From assembly GCF_002953135.1 (NCBI RefSeq), contig NZ_CP026372.1, positions 2,294,001-2,358,000 on the forward strand: a DNA stretch of 64,000 nucleotides, in the 5' to 3' direction. Made by a program: the position numbers and the translations under genes. Positions 25,711 to 34,690 of the stretch are shown in pieces. Source of the DNA: Sphingobium sp. SCG-1. GTDB lineage: Bacteria; Pseudomonadota; Alphaproteobacteria; Sphingomonadales; Sphingomonadaceae. The notes beneath the pieces were generated by a model. It saw only the letters and a program-made list of their open reading frames with translations. It made no database searches and had not been told where the DNA came from. The first letter of the stretch is position 1. Each line of letters begins with the position of its first letter.

Positions 25711-26798
25711 CGATGGCGACACATCCTGCCGACTGGCAAACGACCGACAAGATCGTGGTGGAAGAGGCGGCGCTGGATAACGCCGCTGTTATCGCGGAGA
25801 TCGATGCATGGGTGCTGGCGCATCCCGAATCGACGCCATTCCACCGCCCCGCATGGGTTCAGGCCGTCGCGCGCGGCACCGGACAGACTGCGATGATCCT
25901 GGTGGCCCGCTCTGCGACTGGAACCATCACGGGCCTCTTGCCGCTCACCCTGGTCCGCTCGCGCCTGTTCGGGAAAGCGCTGGTCTCTGTCGGCTTCTCG
26001 GTCGATGGCGGGATATTGGCGGATGACCCGGCGGTGGCGGACGCCCTTGCGTTAGCTTGCTGGGCACAAGCCGAGCGGCATGGATGCCCAACGGCGGAAC
26101 TTCGCGGAGGGGTGCTACCCGGTACAGGCTGGGCATTACGCGAAGGCGCCTATCTCAATTTCTCGCGGGCGCTCGCCAGCGACGACGCGACACAGTTGGC
26201 CCAAATCCCGCGCAAGCATCGCGCCGAAGTCCGAAAAGGGCTGGACAAGAGTCTGACCTTCGAAGTCGGCGACACGCCCCGCCTGCGCGCCATCCACTAT
26301 CGCCTGTACGCGGAGAGCGTGCATCGCCTCGGCACCCCGGTATTCCCGAAGCGGCTGTTCGACGAAGTGCTGGACCGCCTCGGGCAAGACGCCGACATCT
26401 GCCTTGTCTCGCAGGACGGAACGCCGCTTTCGTCCATCCTCTCGCTCTACCACAACGGCGTGTGCATGCCCTACTGGCAGGGTGCCAGCGGCGCCGCGCG
26501 TGCGATGCGCTCGAACGAAGTCGCCTACTTCCAACTGATGAGCCACGCCCGCGCGCGCGGTTGCCATAGCTTCGATTTCGGACGGTCGAAAGTCGGCACC
26601 GGTCCCGCCGCGTGGAAGAAAAGCTGGGGTTGGGAAGGCACGCCTTTGTCCTACGCCGTGCGCTCTGCCGAAGGGCAGGAAGCCCGTGATATCAATCCCT
26701 TGTCGCCACAATATCAGCGCAAGGTCGAACTCTGGAAGAAACTGCCACTGCCCATCGCCAACCTCATTGGCCCGTACATCGCCAGAGGATTGGGATGA
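25707..26798 (+). CDS. FemAB family XrtA/PEP-CTERM system-associated protein
   Basis: A 363-residue double-GNAT protein related to FemX/peptidyltransferases. The landmarks are TPFHRPAWVQAVARG near the start, LAQIPRKHRAEVRKG, and FDFGRSKVGTGPAAWKKSWGWEG near the C-terminus, typical of the exosortase subfamily. It probably transfers an aminoacyl or acyl group to the polymer or its lipid-linked precursor. The ATG at 25707 overlaps the deacetylase stop (ATGA); another ATG two codons later is possible. It is distinct from the GNAT protein at 14927-15976, which has similar architecture but different sequence. Confidence 0.88.
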   Translation: MTMATHPADWQTTDKIVVEEAALDNAAVIAEIDAWVLAHPESTPFHRPAWVQAVARGTGQTAMILVARSATGTITGLLPLTLVRSRLFGKALVSVGFSVDGGILADDPAVADALALACWAQAERHGCPTAELRGGVLPGTGWALREGAYLNFSRALASDDATQLAQIPRKHRAEVRKGLDKSLTFEVGDTPRLRAIHYRLYAESVHRLGTPVFPKRLFDEVLDRLGQDADICLVSQDGTPLSSILSLYHNGVCMPYWQGASGAARAMRSNEVAYFQLMSHARARGCHSFDFGRSKVGTGPAAWKKSWGWEGTPLSYAVRSAEGQEARDINPLSPQYQRKVELWKKLPLPIANLIGPYIARGLG

Positions 26799-28039
26799 CA
26801 GCGTCGCCCTGCGGGGCGGGGGAGGCAGGAGAAATCCTGTTCCTGTGCCACCGCATCCCGTTTCCGCCGGACCGGGGCGACAAAATCCGGTCCTATCACA
26901 TGCTGCAAAGGTTGGCGGAGATCGCGCCGGTGCATGTCGGCTGCTTTGCCGATGACGATCGCGACCTGTCATTTGCCCCCGCGCTTCAGGATATTGCCTG
27001 TACGCAAACCGTTCTGCGCCGCGAGAGATCGCGGCTTTCTGGTGGCCTGCGCGGCCTGGTGCAAGGGCAGCCGCTGCTCGTATCTCTGTTCGATCATCCC
27101 GATATGCACGCCTGGGTGAAGCGCACGCTCGCGGAGCGACCCATTCGCGCGATCCTCGCCTACTCGGTGCAGATGGCGCATTTCGTGCCGGTCTTGCCGA
27201 GCGACATACGGTTCGTGATGGATTTCGTGGACTTCGACTCCGCCAAATATGCCGCTTACGGCAGGGAGCAGTCCGGGCCGATGGCGTGGGTCAATCGCCG
27301 CGAGGGCCGCAAACTGCTGGCCTTCGAAAGCGCTGTCGCGAACCGCGCGGATGTCAGCACCTTCGTCAGCGAAGCCGAAGCCGCCCTTTTCCGCAACGCT
27401 ACCGGCGCGGGCGAGGTGCGCGTCCGGGCGCTGGAGAACGGCGTGGCGCTCGACTATTTCGATCCCGCCGCTGCCTTTCCCCGCCTCCGCCCGGAGGAAC
27501 GCGGCGAAGAACCGTTGATCGTCTTCACCGGGCAAATGGATTACCGCCCCAATATCGAGGCGGTGGAAAGCTTCGCCCGCGAAAGCATGCCGGCCATAAG
27601 AAGTATCAGGCCCGAGACGCGTTTCGCTATAGTCGGTCGTGCCCCGTCGAAGAGCGTTCAGGCACTTGCCAACCTGCCCGGCGTACTTGTCACAGGAGGC
27701 GTTGCGGACGTGCGCGGCTGGCTGGCGGCGGCGGATGTGGTTGTTGCTCCTCTACGGATCGCGCGCGGCATTCAAAACAAGGTGCTCGAAGCCATGGCGA
27801 TGGGTCGTCCCGTCGTCGCCTCAGCCGAGGCGGCCGAAGGGATCGACGCCGGGGATGGCGCGCATCTCCTCGTCGCACGCATTCCGGCGCAGGAGGCGGG
27901 CATGGTCCTGTCATTGCTGGGCGATCCTTATCAGGCGGCGGCGCTCGGCCGGGCTGCGCGTCAGCGGATGGTCGACCGCTATGATTGGGATCACACGCTG
28001 GCGGTCTTGCCCGATCTGGTCATGGGCGGAGCGACATGA
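26795..28039 (+). CDS. TIGR03087 family PEP-CTERM/XrtA system glycosyltransferase
   Basis: A 414-residue GT-B glycosyltransferase of the GT4-like type. The donor-binding C-terminal half has FTGQMDYRPNIEAV, GRAPS, and the loop PLRIARGIQNKVLEAMAMGRPVVAS with the E residue that holds the nucleotide. The N-terminal half has LCHRIPFPPDRGDKIRSYHML, the family signature. It adds a sugar to the growing repeat unit. The ATG overlaps the FemAB stop, and its own stop overlaps the exosortase ATG, so translation is coupled along this run. Confidence 0.92.
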   Translation: MTASPCGAGEAGEILFLCHRIPFPPDRGDKIRSYHMLQRLAEIAPVHVGCFADDDRDLSFAPALQDIACTQTVLRRERSRLSGGLRGLVQGQPLLVSLFDHPDMHAWVKRTLAERPIRAILAYSVQMAHFVPVLPSDIRFVMDFVDFDSAKYAAYGREQSGPMAWVNRREGRKLLAFESAVANRADVSTFVSEAEAALFRNATGAGEVRVRALENGVALDYFDPAAAFPRLRPEERGEEPLIVFTGQMDYRPNIEAVESFARESMPAIRSIRPETRFAIVGRAPSKSVQALANLPGVLVTGGVADVRGWLAAADVVVAPLRIARGIQNKVLEAMAMGRPVVASAEAAEGIDAGDGAHLLVARIPAQEAGMVLSLLGDPYQAAALGRAARQRMVDRYDWDHTLAVLPDLVMGGAT

Positions 28040-29556
28040 GCGCCGCCGCTGCCGTCATGCCGTCGCGGGATTTCACAGGATGGCGCGCGCATCTCATTGC
28101 GTTGTCGGTGGTCGCAGGCGGCATCCTGCTGCTGTTCGCGCATGATGCGTTCGACATGGTCCGGATCTGGTGGACCGCTTCGACATTCCAGCATTGCCTG
28201 TTCGTGCCGTTCCTGATCGGATGGCTCGTCCAGCAGCGTGTGCCGGGCCTGCGCCAACTGTCGCCGCAGGCATGGACGCCCGGTTTATTGTGGCTGGGCT
28301 TGGGGGGCTTTGCGTGGTTGCTTGGCGATGCTGCTGGCGTAGCGCTGTTCCGGCACGGCGGGCTGGTCGTCATGTTGCAGGGTGCGGTCCTGGCGATCCT
28401 CGGCCCTCGCGTGTCGCGCGCGCTGATGTTCCCATTATTCTACGCCCTCTTCATGGTGCCCTTTGGTGAAGAGATCGTGCCATCCTTACAGTTTGTTACG
28501 GCACATATCTCGATGATCCTATTAGGGATCGTCGGTGTCCCCGCACACATGGACGGCGTATTCATCACCACGCCCACCGGCTATTTCGAAGTCGCCGAAG
28601 CTTGCTCCGGCGCGAAGTTTCTGATCGCGATGGCGGCTTATGGCGCGCTGGTGGGGAATGTCTGCTTCCGTCGCTGGTCGCGTCGCATCCTGTTCGTCGG
28701 CGGTGCGTTGATCCTGTCGGTACTGGCCAATGGCGTCCGAGCCTTTGCGACGATCCTTGTCGCGCATTTGACGACCGTGGATGCGGCGGTCGGCTTCGAC
28801 CATGTCGTGTTCGGTTGGGTGTTTTTCGGGATCATGATGACGATCGTGATGCTGGTCGCCTGGCCGTTCTTCGACCGGAAGCCCGGTGATCCGTGGTTCG
28901 ACCCCGCGAACCTGCAAGGATCGGACTCGAGCAACGCCGTGACATGGATCGCGCCGATGGCCATTGCGGTCGCGGCTTTGGCCCCGGCATTGTCGAGCGT
29001 CATGGCGTCACGCACCGCCGCAGTGCCTGCATCCCTTAGCCTGCCGAACGTGCCGGGATGGAGCCGCTCTCCCGCGCCGCAATCCTATCCATGGACGCCG
29101 AACTTCTCCAGTGCTGACAGTTTTGCCATGGGTCGCTACGCCGATGCGCAGGGGCATGCTGTCGACCTCGCCATCGCCGTTTACGCCCGGCAACAGGAGG
29201 GGCGCGAACTGGTGGGCTTTGGGCAGGGCGCTGTTGGCCCCGACAGCAAATGGGCATGGACCGAGCCTGCCGCCGCACGAGACGACGGCTTGGGACAACG
29301 GATCACCGCTCCCGGTCCCGTCGTTCGCGATGTCATCACTTTCTACAGCGTAGGCGGCATCGTCACCGGCAGCGCGGGCAAGGTGAAGCTGGAAACCCTC
29401 AAAGCTCGCCTGTTCGGGAAGGACCCACGTGCCGTCGCGATCCTCGTCTCCGCCGAAGACCGCGAAGGGCACTCCGCCCAGGCCGCCATGACGGCGTTCC
29501 TGCGCAGTTTGGGCCCGGTGAAGGAATTGGCTGACGTCAGTGCAGGCATCCGCTAG
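28036..29556 (+). CDS. xrtA: Exosortase A with C-terminal EpsI domain
   Basis: A 506-residue integral membrane cysteine transpeptidase that in other species processes PEP-CTERM proteins. About eight helices occupy residues 20-285. The catalytic triad is C190 (VAEACSGAKF), R235 (ANGVRAF) and H256 (FDHVVFGW). After a ninth hydrophobic segment, a periplasmic EpsI-like domain (about 320-500) is fused, the form usual in sphingomonads and related alphaproteobacteria. The ATG at 28036 overlaps the glycosyltransferase stop. I found no PEP-CTERM substrate in the window. Confidence 0.95.
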   Translation: MSAAAAVMPSRDFTGWRAHLIALSVVAGGILLLFAHDAFDMVRIWWTASTFQHCLFVPFLIGWLVQQRVPGLRQLSPQAWTPGLLWLGLGGFAWLLGDAAGVALFRHGGLVVMLQGAVLAILGPRVSRALMFPLFYALFMVPFGEEIVPSLQFVTAHISMILLGIVGVPAHMDGVFITTPTGYFEVAEACSGAKFLIAMAAYGALVGNVCFRRWSRRILFVGGALILSVLANGVRAFATILVAHLTTVDAAVGFDHVVFGWVFFGIMMTIVMLVAWPFFDRKPGDPWFDPANLQGSDSSNAVTWIAPMAIAVAALAPALSSVMASRTAAVPASLSLPNVPGWSRSPAPQSYPWTPNFSSADSFAMGRYADAQGHAVDLAIAVYARQQEGRELVGFGQGAVGPDSKWAWTEPAAARDDGLGQRITAPGPVVRDVITFYSVGGIVTGSAGKVKLETLKARLFGKDPRAVAILVSAEDREGHSAQAAMTAFLRSLGPVKELADVSAGIR

Positions 29557-29565
29557 AGCAGCGCC

Positions 29566-31461
29566 ATGTGCGGGATAGCGGGCATCTTCCATCTTGAAAC
29601 GGCCAAGCCGGTGGACCCGGCACGCGTCCGCCAGATAACGGACGCCATCGCGCATCGCGGCCCTGACGGAGCGGGGGTGTGGACGGCACCCGGGGTGGGG
29701 CTCGGCCATCGCCGCCTCTCGATCATCGACCTTGGCGGCGGCGCGCAGCCGATGCTGACGCCTGACGAGAGCCTGGCCGTCACCTTCAACGGCGAGATCT
29801 ACAATTTTGCCGAAGTCCGCCGCGAACTGGAAGCCAAGGGCCATCGCTTCCGTACCGACAGCGATACCGAAGTCATTCTCCACGGCTATCGCCAGTGGGG
29901 TGAGGATTGCGTGCATCGCTTCGACGGAATGTTCGCCTTTGCATTGCTCGACCGGAACACCAATGCGCTGTGGCTCGTCCGCGACCGGCTTGGCGTCAAG
30001 CCGCTGCATTATGCGCAGGTGTCGGACGGGAGCATCATCTTTGCGTCGGAATTGAAAGGGTTGCTGGTTCATCCTCTGCTCCGACGTGAACCTGATGTGA
30101 CGGCTATCGAGGATTACATGGCCTATGGCTATGTTCCCGACGATGCCTGCCTTGTCGCCGGCGTCAAGAAGCTGGGAGCGGGTGAAACGCTTAGGCTGGT
30201 GCGCGGCCAGCCGCTTGCGAAGCCGCAGCGTTACTGGGACATCAGCTTCGCGGATCGTAGTAGCGCTGCCCCGGAAGCACTTGAAGAAGAACTGGTTTTC
30301 CTGATGCGCAGCGCTGTACGCTCGCGTATGGTGGCCGACGTGCCGCTCGGCGCCTTCCTTTCCGGCGGCGTGGACAGCAGCAGCGTCGTCGCGCTGATGG
30401 CGGAGGCAAGCGGGCAGGCTGTGAAGACCTGCACGATAGGGTTCGATGTCGCGGCGCTCGACGAGACCGCCTATGCCGACCGGGTCGCGCGCCGCTTTGC
30501 CACCGATCACCGCACGCGCATCGTGTCGTCAGAGGATTATGGCCTGATCGACACGCTGGCCCATCATTTCGACGAACCCTTTGCCGATACATCCGCGCTG
30601 CCGACCTATCGGGTGTGCGAACTGGCGCGGGAGAATGTGACGGTTGCCTTGTCGGGCGATGGGGCGGACGAAGCGTTCGCCGGATATCGCCGTCACCGCT
30701 TCCAGTATCAGGGGGAGCGTATTCGCTCGCTGATCCCCGATGCTGTCCGCAAGCCGCTGTTCGGAACGCTTGGCCGCTTCTACCCCAAGGCCGACTGGGC
30801 ACCGCAGGCATTCCGGGCGAAATCCACCTTCCTCGAACTCGCCCAAGATGGCGATGAAGCTTACGCGGCATCGGTCGGCGTGACCTCACGCGCTATGCGG
30901 CAGCGGCTATATACGCCCGCCATGACGTCGGCGCTTGCCGGGCATCGGGCGGAGGATCGCTACCTAAATGCGATGCGCGACGCGCCTGCGCGCGAACCGC
31001 TGGATCGCGCGCAATATGCCGACATGAAGATCTGGCTCCCCGGCGACATTCTTACCAAGACGGATCGGATGAGCATGGCAGTCGGTCTTGAGGCGCGCGA
31101 ACCGCTGCTCGATCATCGGCTGATGGAGTTCGCCGGGCGCTTGCCGGTCAATCAGAGGATACGCGGCAATAGCGGCAAATATCTGATGAAGAAGGCCATG
31201 GAAGCCTATCTGCCGCAGGATATTCTCTATCGCTCCAAAATGGGGTTCGTTACGCCGATTTCCAGTTGGTTCAAGGGGCCGTTGGCGGGCGAGGCGAGCG
31301 CGGTGGCCGGCGGCTCTGCGATAGCAAGGACCGATCTTTTCGACCTGAAGGCGATGGGAAAAGCAGCCGCCGATCATCGCTCAGGACTGGCCGACAACGG
31401 CCGATTACTGTGGCAATTGCTGATGTTGGACAAGGCTTTGACCCGGCTGTTCAGCCTGTAG
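29566..31461 (+). CDS. XrtA/PEP-CTERM system amidotransferase (asparagine synthase-like)
   Basis: A 631-residue class II glutamine amidotransferase fused to an asparagine synthetase-like ATP pyrophosphatase. C2 (MCGIAG) is the glutaminase nucleophile; the PP-loop is FLSGGVDSSSV and ALSGDGADEAFAGY follows. It uses glutamine nitrogen to amidate a carboxyl group, and in this subgroup probably a uronic acid or amino acid in the exopolysaccharide rather than free aspartate. It is the last gene of the operon. Beyond it, 139 bases separate it from asd. Confidence 0.9.
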   Translation: MCGIAGIFHLETAKPVDPARVRQITDAIAHRGPDGAGVWTAPGVGLGHRRLSIIDLGGGAQPMLTPDESLAVTFNGEIYNFAEVRRELEAKGHRFRTDSDTEVILHGYRQWGEDCVHRFDGMFAFALLDRNTNALWLVRDRLGVKPLHYAQVSDGSIIFASELKGLLVHPLLRREPDVTAIEDYMAYGYVPDDACLVAGVKKLGAGETLRLVRGQPLAKPQRYWDISFADRSSAAPEALEEELVFLMRSAVRSRMVADVPLGAFLSGGVDSSSVVALMAEASGQAVKTCTIGFDVAALDETAYADRVARRFATDHRTRIVSSEDYGLIDTLAHHFDEPFADTSALPTYRVCELARENVTVALSGDGADEAFAGYRRHRFQYQGERIRSLIPDAVRKPLFGTLGRFYPKADWAPQAFRAKSTFLELAQDGDEAYAASVGVTSRAMRQRLYTPAMTSALAGHRAEDRYLNAMRDAPAREPLDRAQYADMKIWLPGDILTKTDRMSMAVGLEAREPLLDHRLMEFAGRLPVNQRIRGNSGKYLMKKAMEAYLPQDILYRSKMGFVTPISSWFKGPLAGEASAVAGGSAIARTDLFDLKAMGKAAADHRSGLADNGRLLWQLLMLDKALTRLFSL

Positions 31462-31600
31462 GATGCGCTGACTTCTTCGAAATCATGCCTCTACTTCAGT
31501 GTAGGTTTGCGGCGTGAAAGCAAAGCCCCACTGGACAAATGGGGGCAGCGCGCTATGCGCCGTCGCGCCACATAGGTGGCCACAGGAACTGGAGTCGGTA

Positions 31601-32626
31601 ATGGGTTATCGTGTCGTCGTCGTCGGAGCCACCGGAAATGTGGGCCGCGAAATGCTGAACATTCTGGCCGAGCGGGAATTTCCGGCGGATGAGATAGCGG
31701 TTCTGGCATCCTCGCGCTCGACCGGCACCACGATTGAATATGGCGACACCGGCAAGATGCTGAAGGTGAAGAATGTCGAGCATTTCGACTTCACCGGATG
31801 GCACATCGCGCTGTTCTCGGCAGGTTCCGAACCCACCAAGATCTACGCGCCAAAGGCGGCTGCGGCTGGCTGCATCGTAATCGACAACAGTTCGCTGTAC
31901 CGGATGGACCCGGACGTGCCGTTGATCGTGCCCGAAGTGAATCCGGAAGCCATCGACGGCTATACGAAGAAGAACATCATCGCGAACCCGAACTGCTCCA
32001 CGGCGCAGATGGTGGTGGCATTGAAGCCGCTGCACGATGCGGCGAAGATCACGCGCGTCGTCGTATCCACCTATCAGTCCGTGTCCGGCGCGGGCAAGGA
32101 AGGCATGGACGAGTTGTTCGAGCAATCGCGCAACATCTTCGTCGGCGATCCGGCCGAGCCCAAGAAGTTCACCAAGCAGATCGCCTTCAACGTGATCCCG
32201 CACATCGACAGCTTCCTGGACGACGGTTTCACCAAGGAAGAGTGGAAGATGGTCGTGGAGACCAAGAAGATCCTCGACCCGAAGATCAAGGTCGTCGCCA
32301 CTTGCGTGCGCGTTCCCGTGTTCGTCGGCCACAGCGAAGCGATCAATATCGAATTCGAGGACGAAATATCGGCCAAGAAGGCGCAGTCGATCCTGCGCGA
32401 AGCCCCTGGCATCATGCTGATCGACAAGCGCGAGGACGCGGGATACATCACGCCCGTTGAATGCGTGGGCGACTATGCGACCTTCATCAGCCGCGTCCGC
32501 GAAGACCCGACGGTCGAAAACGGCCTGGTTCTATGGTGCGTTTCGGACAATCTGCGCAAGGGTGCAGCGTTGAACGCCGTGCAGATCGCGGAATTGCTCG
32601 GTCGCCGCCACTTGAAAAAGGGCTGA
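31601..32626 (+). CDS. asd: Aspartate-semialdehyde dehydrogenase
   Basis: A 341-residue NADPH-dependent enzyme converting aspartyl phosphate to aspartate semialdehyde, the branch point for lysine/diaminopimelate, threonine and methionine. The Rossmann loop is GATGNVG (9-15), the nucleophilic cysteine is C132 in NPNCSTAQ, and SVSGAGKEGMDEL is the usual core. ATG at 31601 gives the normal N-terminus; upstream in-frame codons have no homology. A gene of amino acid and cell-wall metabolism, it is not functionally tied to the XrtA locus next to it. Confidence 0.96.
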   Translation: MGYRVVVVGATGNVGREMLNILAEREFPADEIAVLASSRSTGTTIEYGDTGKMLKVKNVEHFDFTGWHIALFSAGSEPTKIYAPKAAAAGCIVIDNSSLYRMDPDVPLIVPEVNPEAIDGYTKKNIIANPNCSTAQMVVALKPLHDAAKITRVVVSTYQSVSGAGKEGMDELFEQSRNIFVGDPAEPKKFTKQIAFNVIPHIDSFLDDGFTKEEWKMVVETKKILDPKIKVVATCVRVPVFVGHSEAINIEFEDEISAKKAQSILREAPGIMLIDKREDAGYITPVECVGDYATFISRVREDPTVENGLVLWCVSDNLRKGAALNAVQIAELLGRRHLKKG

Positions 32627-32663
32627 GGTTCAGCCTCTCTTGCATGGCAAATAGGGTGAACGC

Positions 32664-33431
32664 GTGACCAATTCCCCGACCGAAGTGACTGTCAGGATGT
32701 TGCCGGGCTACCGCGGCACGCAACTGGCGGTGCATGAAGTCGGGGAGGGCCGTCCACTGCTGCTACTGCATGGCCTGTTTTCCAGCGCGCAGATCAATTG
32801 GATCAAGTTTGGCCATGCCGCTGAGATAGCAAGCCGCGGCTTCCGCGTGATCATGCCCGATTTCCGCGTTCATGGCCAAAGTGCTGCGCCTCATGACGCT
32901 GCGGATTATCCTGGAGACGTACTGGCGCTGGATATTGAGATACTTATCGAGCAGCTCGGTCTCTCCGATTTCGATCTCGGCGGTTTCTCGCTAGGCGCGC
33001 GTACAACGGCTCTGCTCCTGACACGCGGACTGCGACCTCGCCGCGTCATCATGGCCGGCATGGGGCTTGAGGGGCTGGGCGAATGGGGTCGGCGGCGTGA
33101 CTTCTTCCTGTCCGTCATCGAAGATCGCGAGAATATCAAGCATGGCGACCCGCGCTGGCTGTCCGTCCAGTTCATGAAGACGACGAAAGTGGACACCGAG
33201 GCGGCGGTCTTACTGCTGAAAAGCTTTGACGATTTCGATCCTGCGGCCCTGCGCGACATCGAAATCCCTGCGCTGGTGGTGTGTGGAACCGAGGACCGCG
33301 ACAATGGCTCGCCCGAAGCGCTGGTGGATGTGTTGGCGAACGCAAGGCTGGCCCAAGTGCCCGGCACGCACATGAGCAGCGTCACGCACAAAGAACTGGG
33401 CCAAGCGATAGCGGGCTTCCTTGCCGCTTGA
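32664..33431 (+). CDS. Alpha/beta hydrolase
   Basis: A 255-residue alpha/beta-hydrolase-fold protein. The oxyanion-hole region is LLLLHGLFSS, the nucleophile is S109 in GGFSLGAR, the acid is likely in VVCGTEDRDNG, and the histidine is in VPGTHMSS. The start is a GTG at 32664. It resembles the small esterase/haloperoxidase-type hydrolases without a defined substrate. It follows asd by 37 bases on the same strand and may be cotranscribed. Confidence 0.88.
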   Translation: MTNSPTEVTVRMLPGYRGTQLAVHEVGEGRPLLLLHGLFSSAQINWIKFGHAAEIASRGFRVIMPDFRVHGQSAAPHDAADYPGDVLALDIEILIEQLGLSDFDLGGFSLGARTTALLLTRGLRPRRVIMAGMGLEGLGEWGRRRDFFLSVIEDRENIKHGDPRWLSVQFMKTTKVDTEAAVLLLKSFDDFDPAALRDIEIPALVVCGTEDRDNGSPEALVDVLANARLAQVPGTHMSSVTHKELGQAIAGFLAA

Positions 33432-33502
33432 CCCCATGGTTCGGCCGCGCATAGCGTGACCCCCATGAAGCGCGACGATTTGCCCACCTTGCCTGGTGAC
33501 AT

Positions 33503-34687
33503 ATGCCCGTGAACGCAAGCCTCGTGATCATGTCGGTGCTGTTCTTCAGCAGCGCGATAATGTGCTTTGTAATGGCGCTCGCGTGGAAACACTTTGGACG
33601 CCAACGCCATGTCCTGCTCTGGTCGGTGGCCTATGGCGTGGCGGTCCTGCGGTCGGTGGTGAGCACGGGCGGAATCTTGCTGAAGAGCCCGCTACTCCTG
33701 ATTATTGCGACAGCATGCGTCATCTTGAGCGCCTCGCTCGTCGCCTTTGGTGCGCGGCAGCGGACGGGAAGGGCGGTCAGAATTGGGCCATTCCTCGTGG
33801 GTGGAGGTCTTGCACTTGTCGGTGCCGCCATTGCCCATAGCTACCCGGATCTGCGCGTGCTGCAGCGTGCGATCCCCTCCTGTTATGCGGGCGTGATGAT
33901 GGCTGTCGCTGCCAATGCTATCTGGCCTCGCGGGCGTCCCTTTCGCGCGCCGGAATTGGCGTTCTTCTCAGCGCTGGTGCTGTTCACGCTGTTTTTGTCT
34001 GGCCTGATAGGCATCGCGATAGGGTTTGGCGCCGAGGATGCGGAGGCCGGGGCGCATCTATTTCGCACGTTTCTCGCTATCGGGTTGCCATCAATCTATG
34101 TCGCCACGGGCGTCACGGCGATATTGTTGGTAGCTGGCGACCTTGCAACGCAGTTGCGCCAGTTGGTCAGCAACGATCAACTGACCGGGCTCCTCAACCG
34201 CCGGGGTATCGACGAGGCGGGCGCACGGGCCATCGCCAATGCGCGACGCCACGGCCGTAACATTGCCGCCGTTATATGCGACATGGACAGCTTCAAAGCC
34301 GTGAATGATGGCCATGGCCACATCGTTGGGGACGCGGCGCTCCGGGCGTTCTCCCGTGTTCTGCTGAGTGCGGTGCGGCAGGAGGACATTTGCGCGCGCT
34401 TCGGCGGCGACGAGTTCTGTGTGCTACTGTTGGACGCATCGGAACAGGACGCCGCTGACGTCATGGAACGCGTGCGGTCCGGCATCGAACTACTGGCGAT
34501 CGACCGAATGGAGCCGGGCAGTATAAGCGCCAGCTTTGGGATCACATCCTTGCAAGTCGGCGACAGCAGCCTCGATGACCTTATCGCTCGCGCCGACCGG
34601 GCGCTGTACCAATCCAAGCAGGGCGGCCGCAATCGTGTGACTGTGTGGCGAGACACAGGCTTCGCGCCGGAGCCTGCGCTCGTCTGA
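33503..34687 (+). CDS. Membrane diguanylate cyclase (GGDEF)
   Basis: A 394-residue protein that makes cyclic di-GMP. Residues 1-215 contain about six hydrophobic helices of a sensory membrane domain without recognisable ligand motif. The GGDEF domain occupies about 225-385, with an intact active site GGDEF at 301-305 and the inhibitory I-site RxxD (RQED) at 292-295, five residues before it. It is thus likely both active and product-inhibited. It may influence the exopolysaccharide pathway encoded upstream, but that link is only positional. It converges on the AMP nucleosidase gene. Confidence 0.9.
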   Translation: MPVNASLVIMSVLFFSSAIMCFVMALAWKHFGRQRHVLLWSVAYGVAVLRSVVSTGGILLKSPLLLIIATACVILSASLVAFGARQRTGRAVRIGPFLVGGGLALVGAAIAHSYPDLRVLQRAIPSCYAGVMMAVAANAIWPRGRPFRAPELAFFSALVLFTLFLSGLIGIAIGFGAEDAEAGAHLFRTFLAIGLPSIYVATGVTAILLVAGDLATQLRQLVSNDQLTGLLNRRGIDEAGARAIANARRHGRNIAAVICDMDSFKAVNDGHGHIVGDAALRAFSRVLLSAVRQEDICARFGGDEFCVLLLDASEQDAADVMERVRSGIELLAIDRMEPGSISASFGITSLQVGDSSLDDLIARADRALYQSKQGGRNRVTVWRDTGFAPEPALV

Positions 34688-34690
34688 ACC

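Noticed and set aside
31526..31544. Short stem-loop CCCCA/TGGGG upstream of asd
   Set aside because: Only five base pairs with a 9-base loop and no T-run; too weak to call a terminator of the exopolysaccharide operon or an asd leader.
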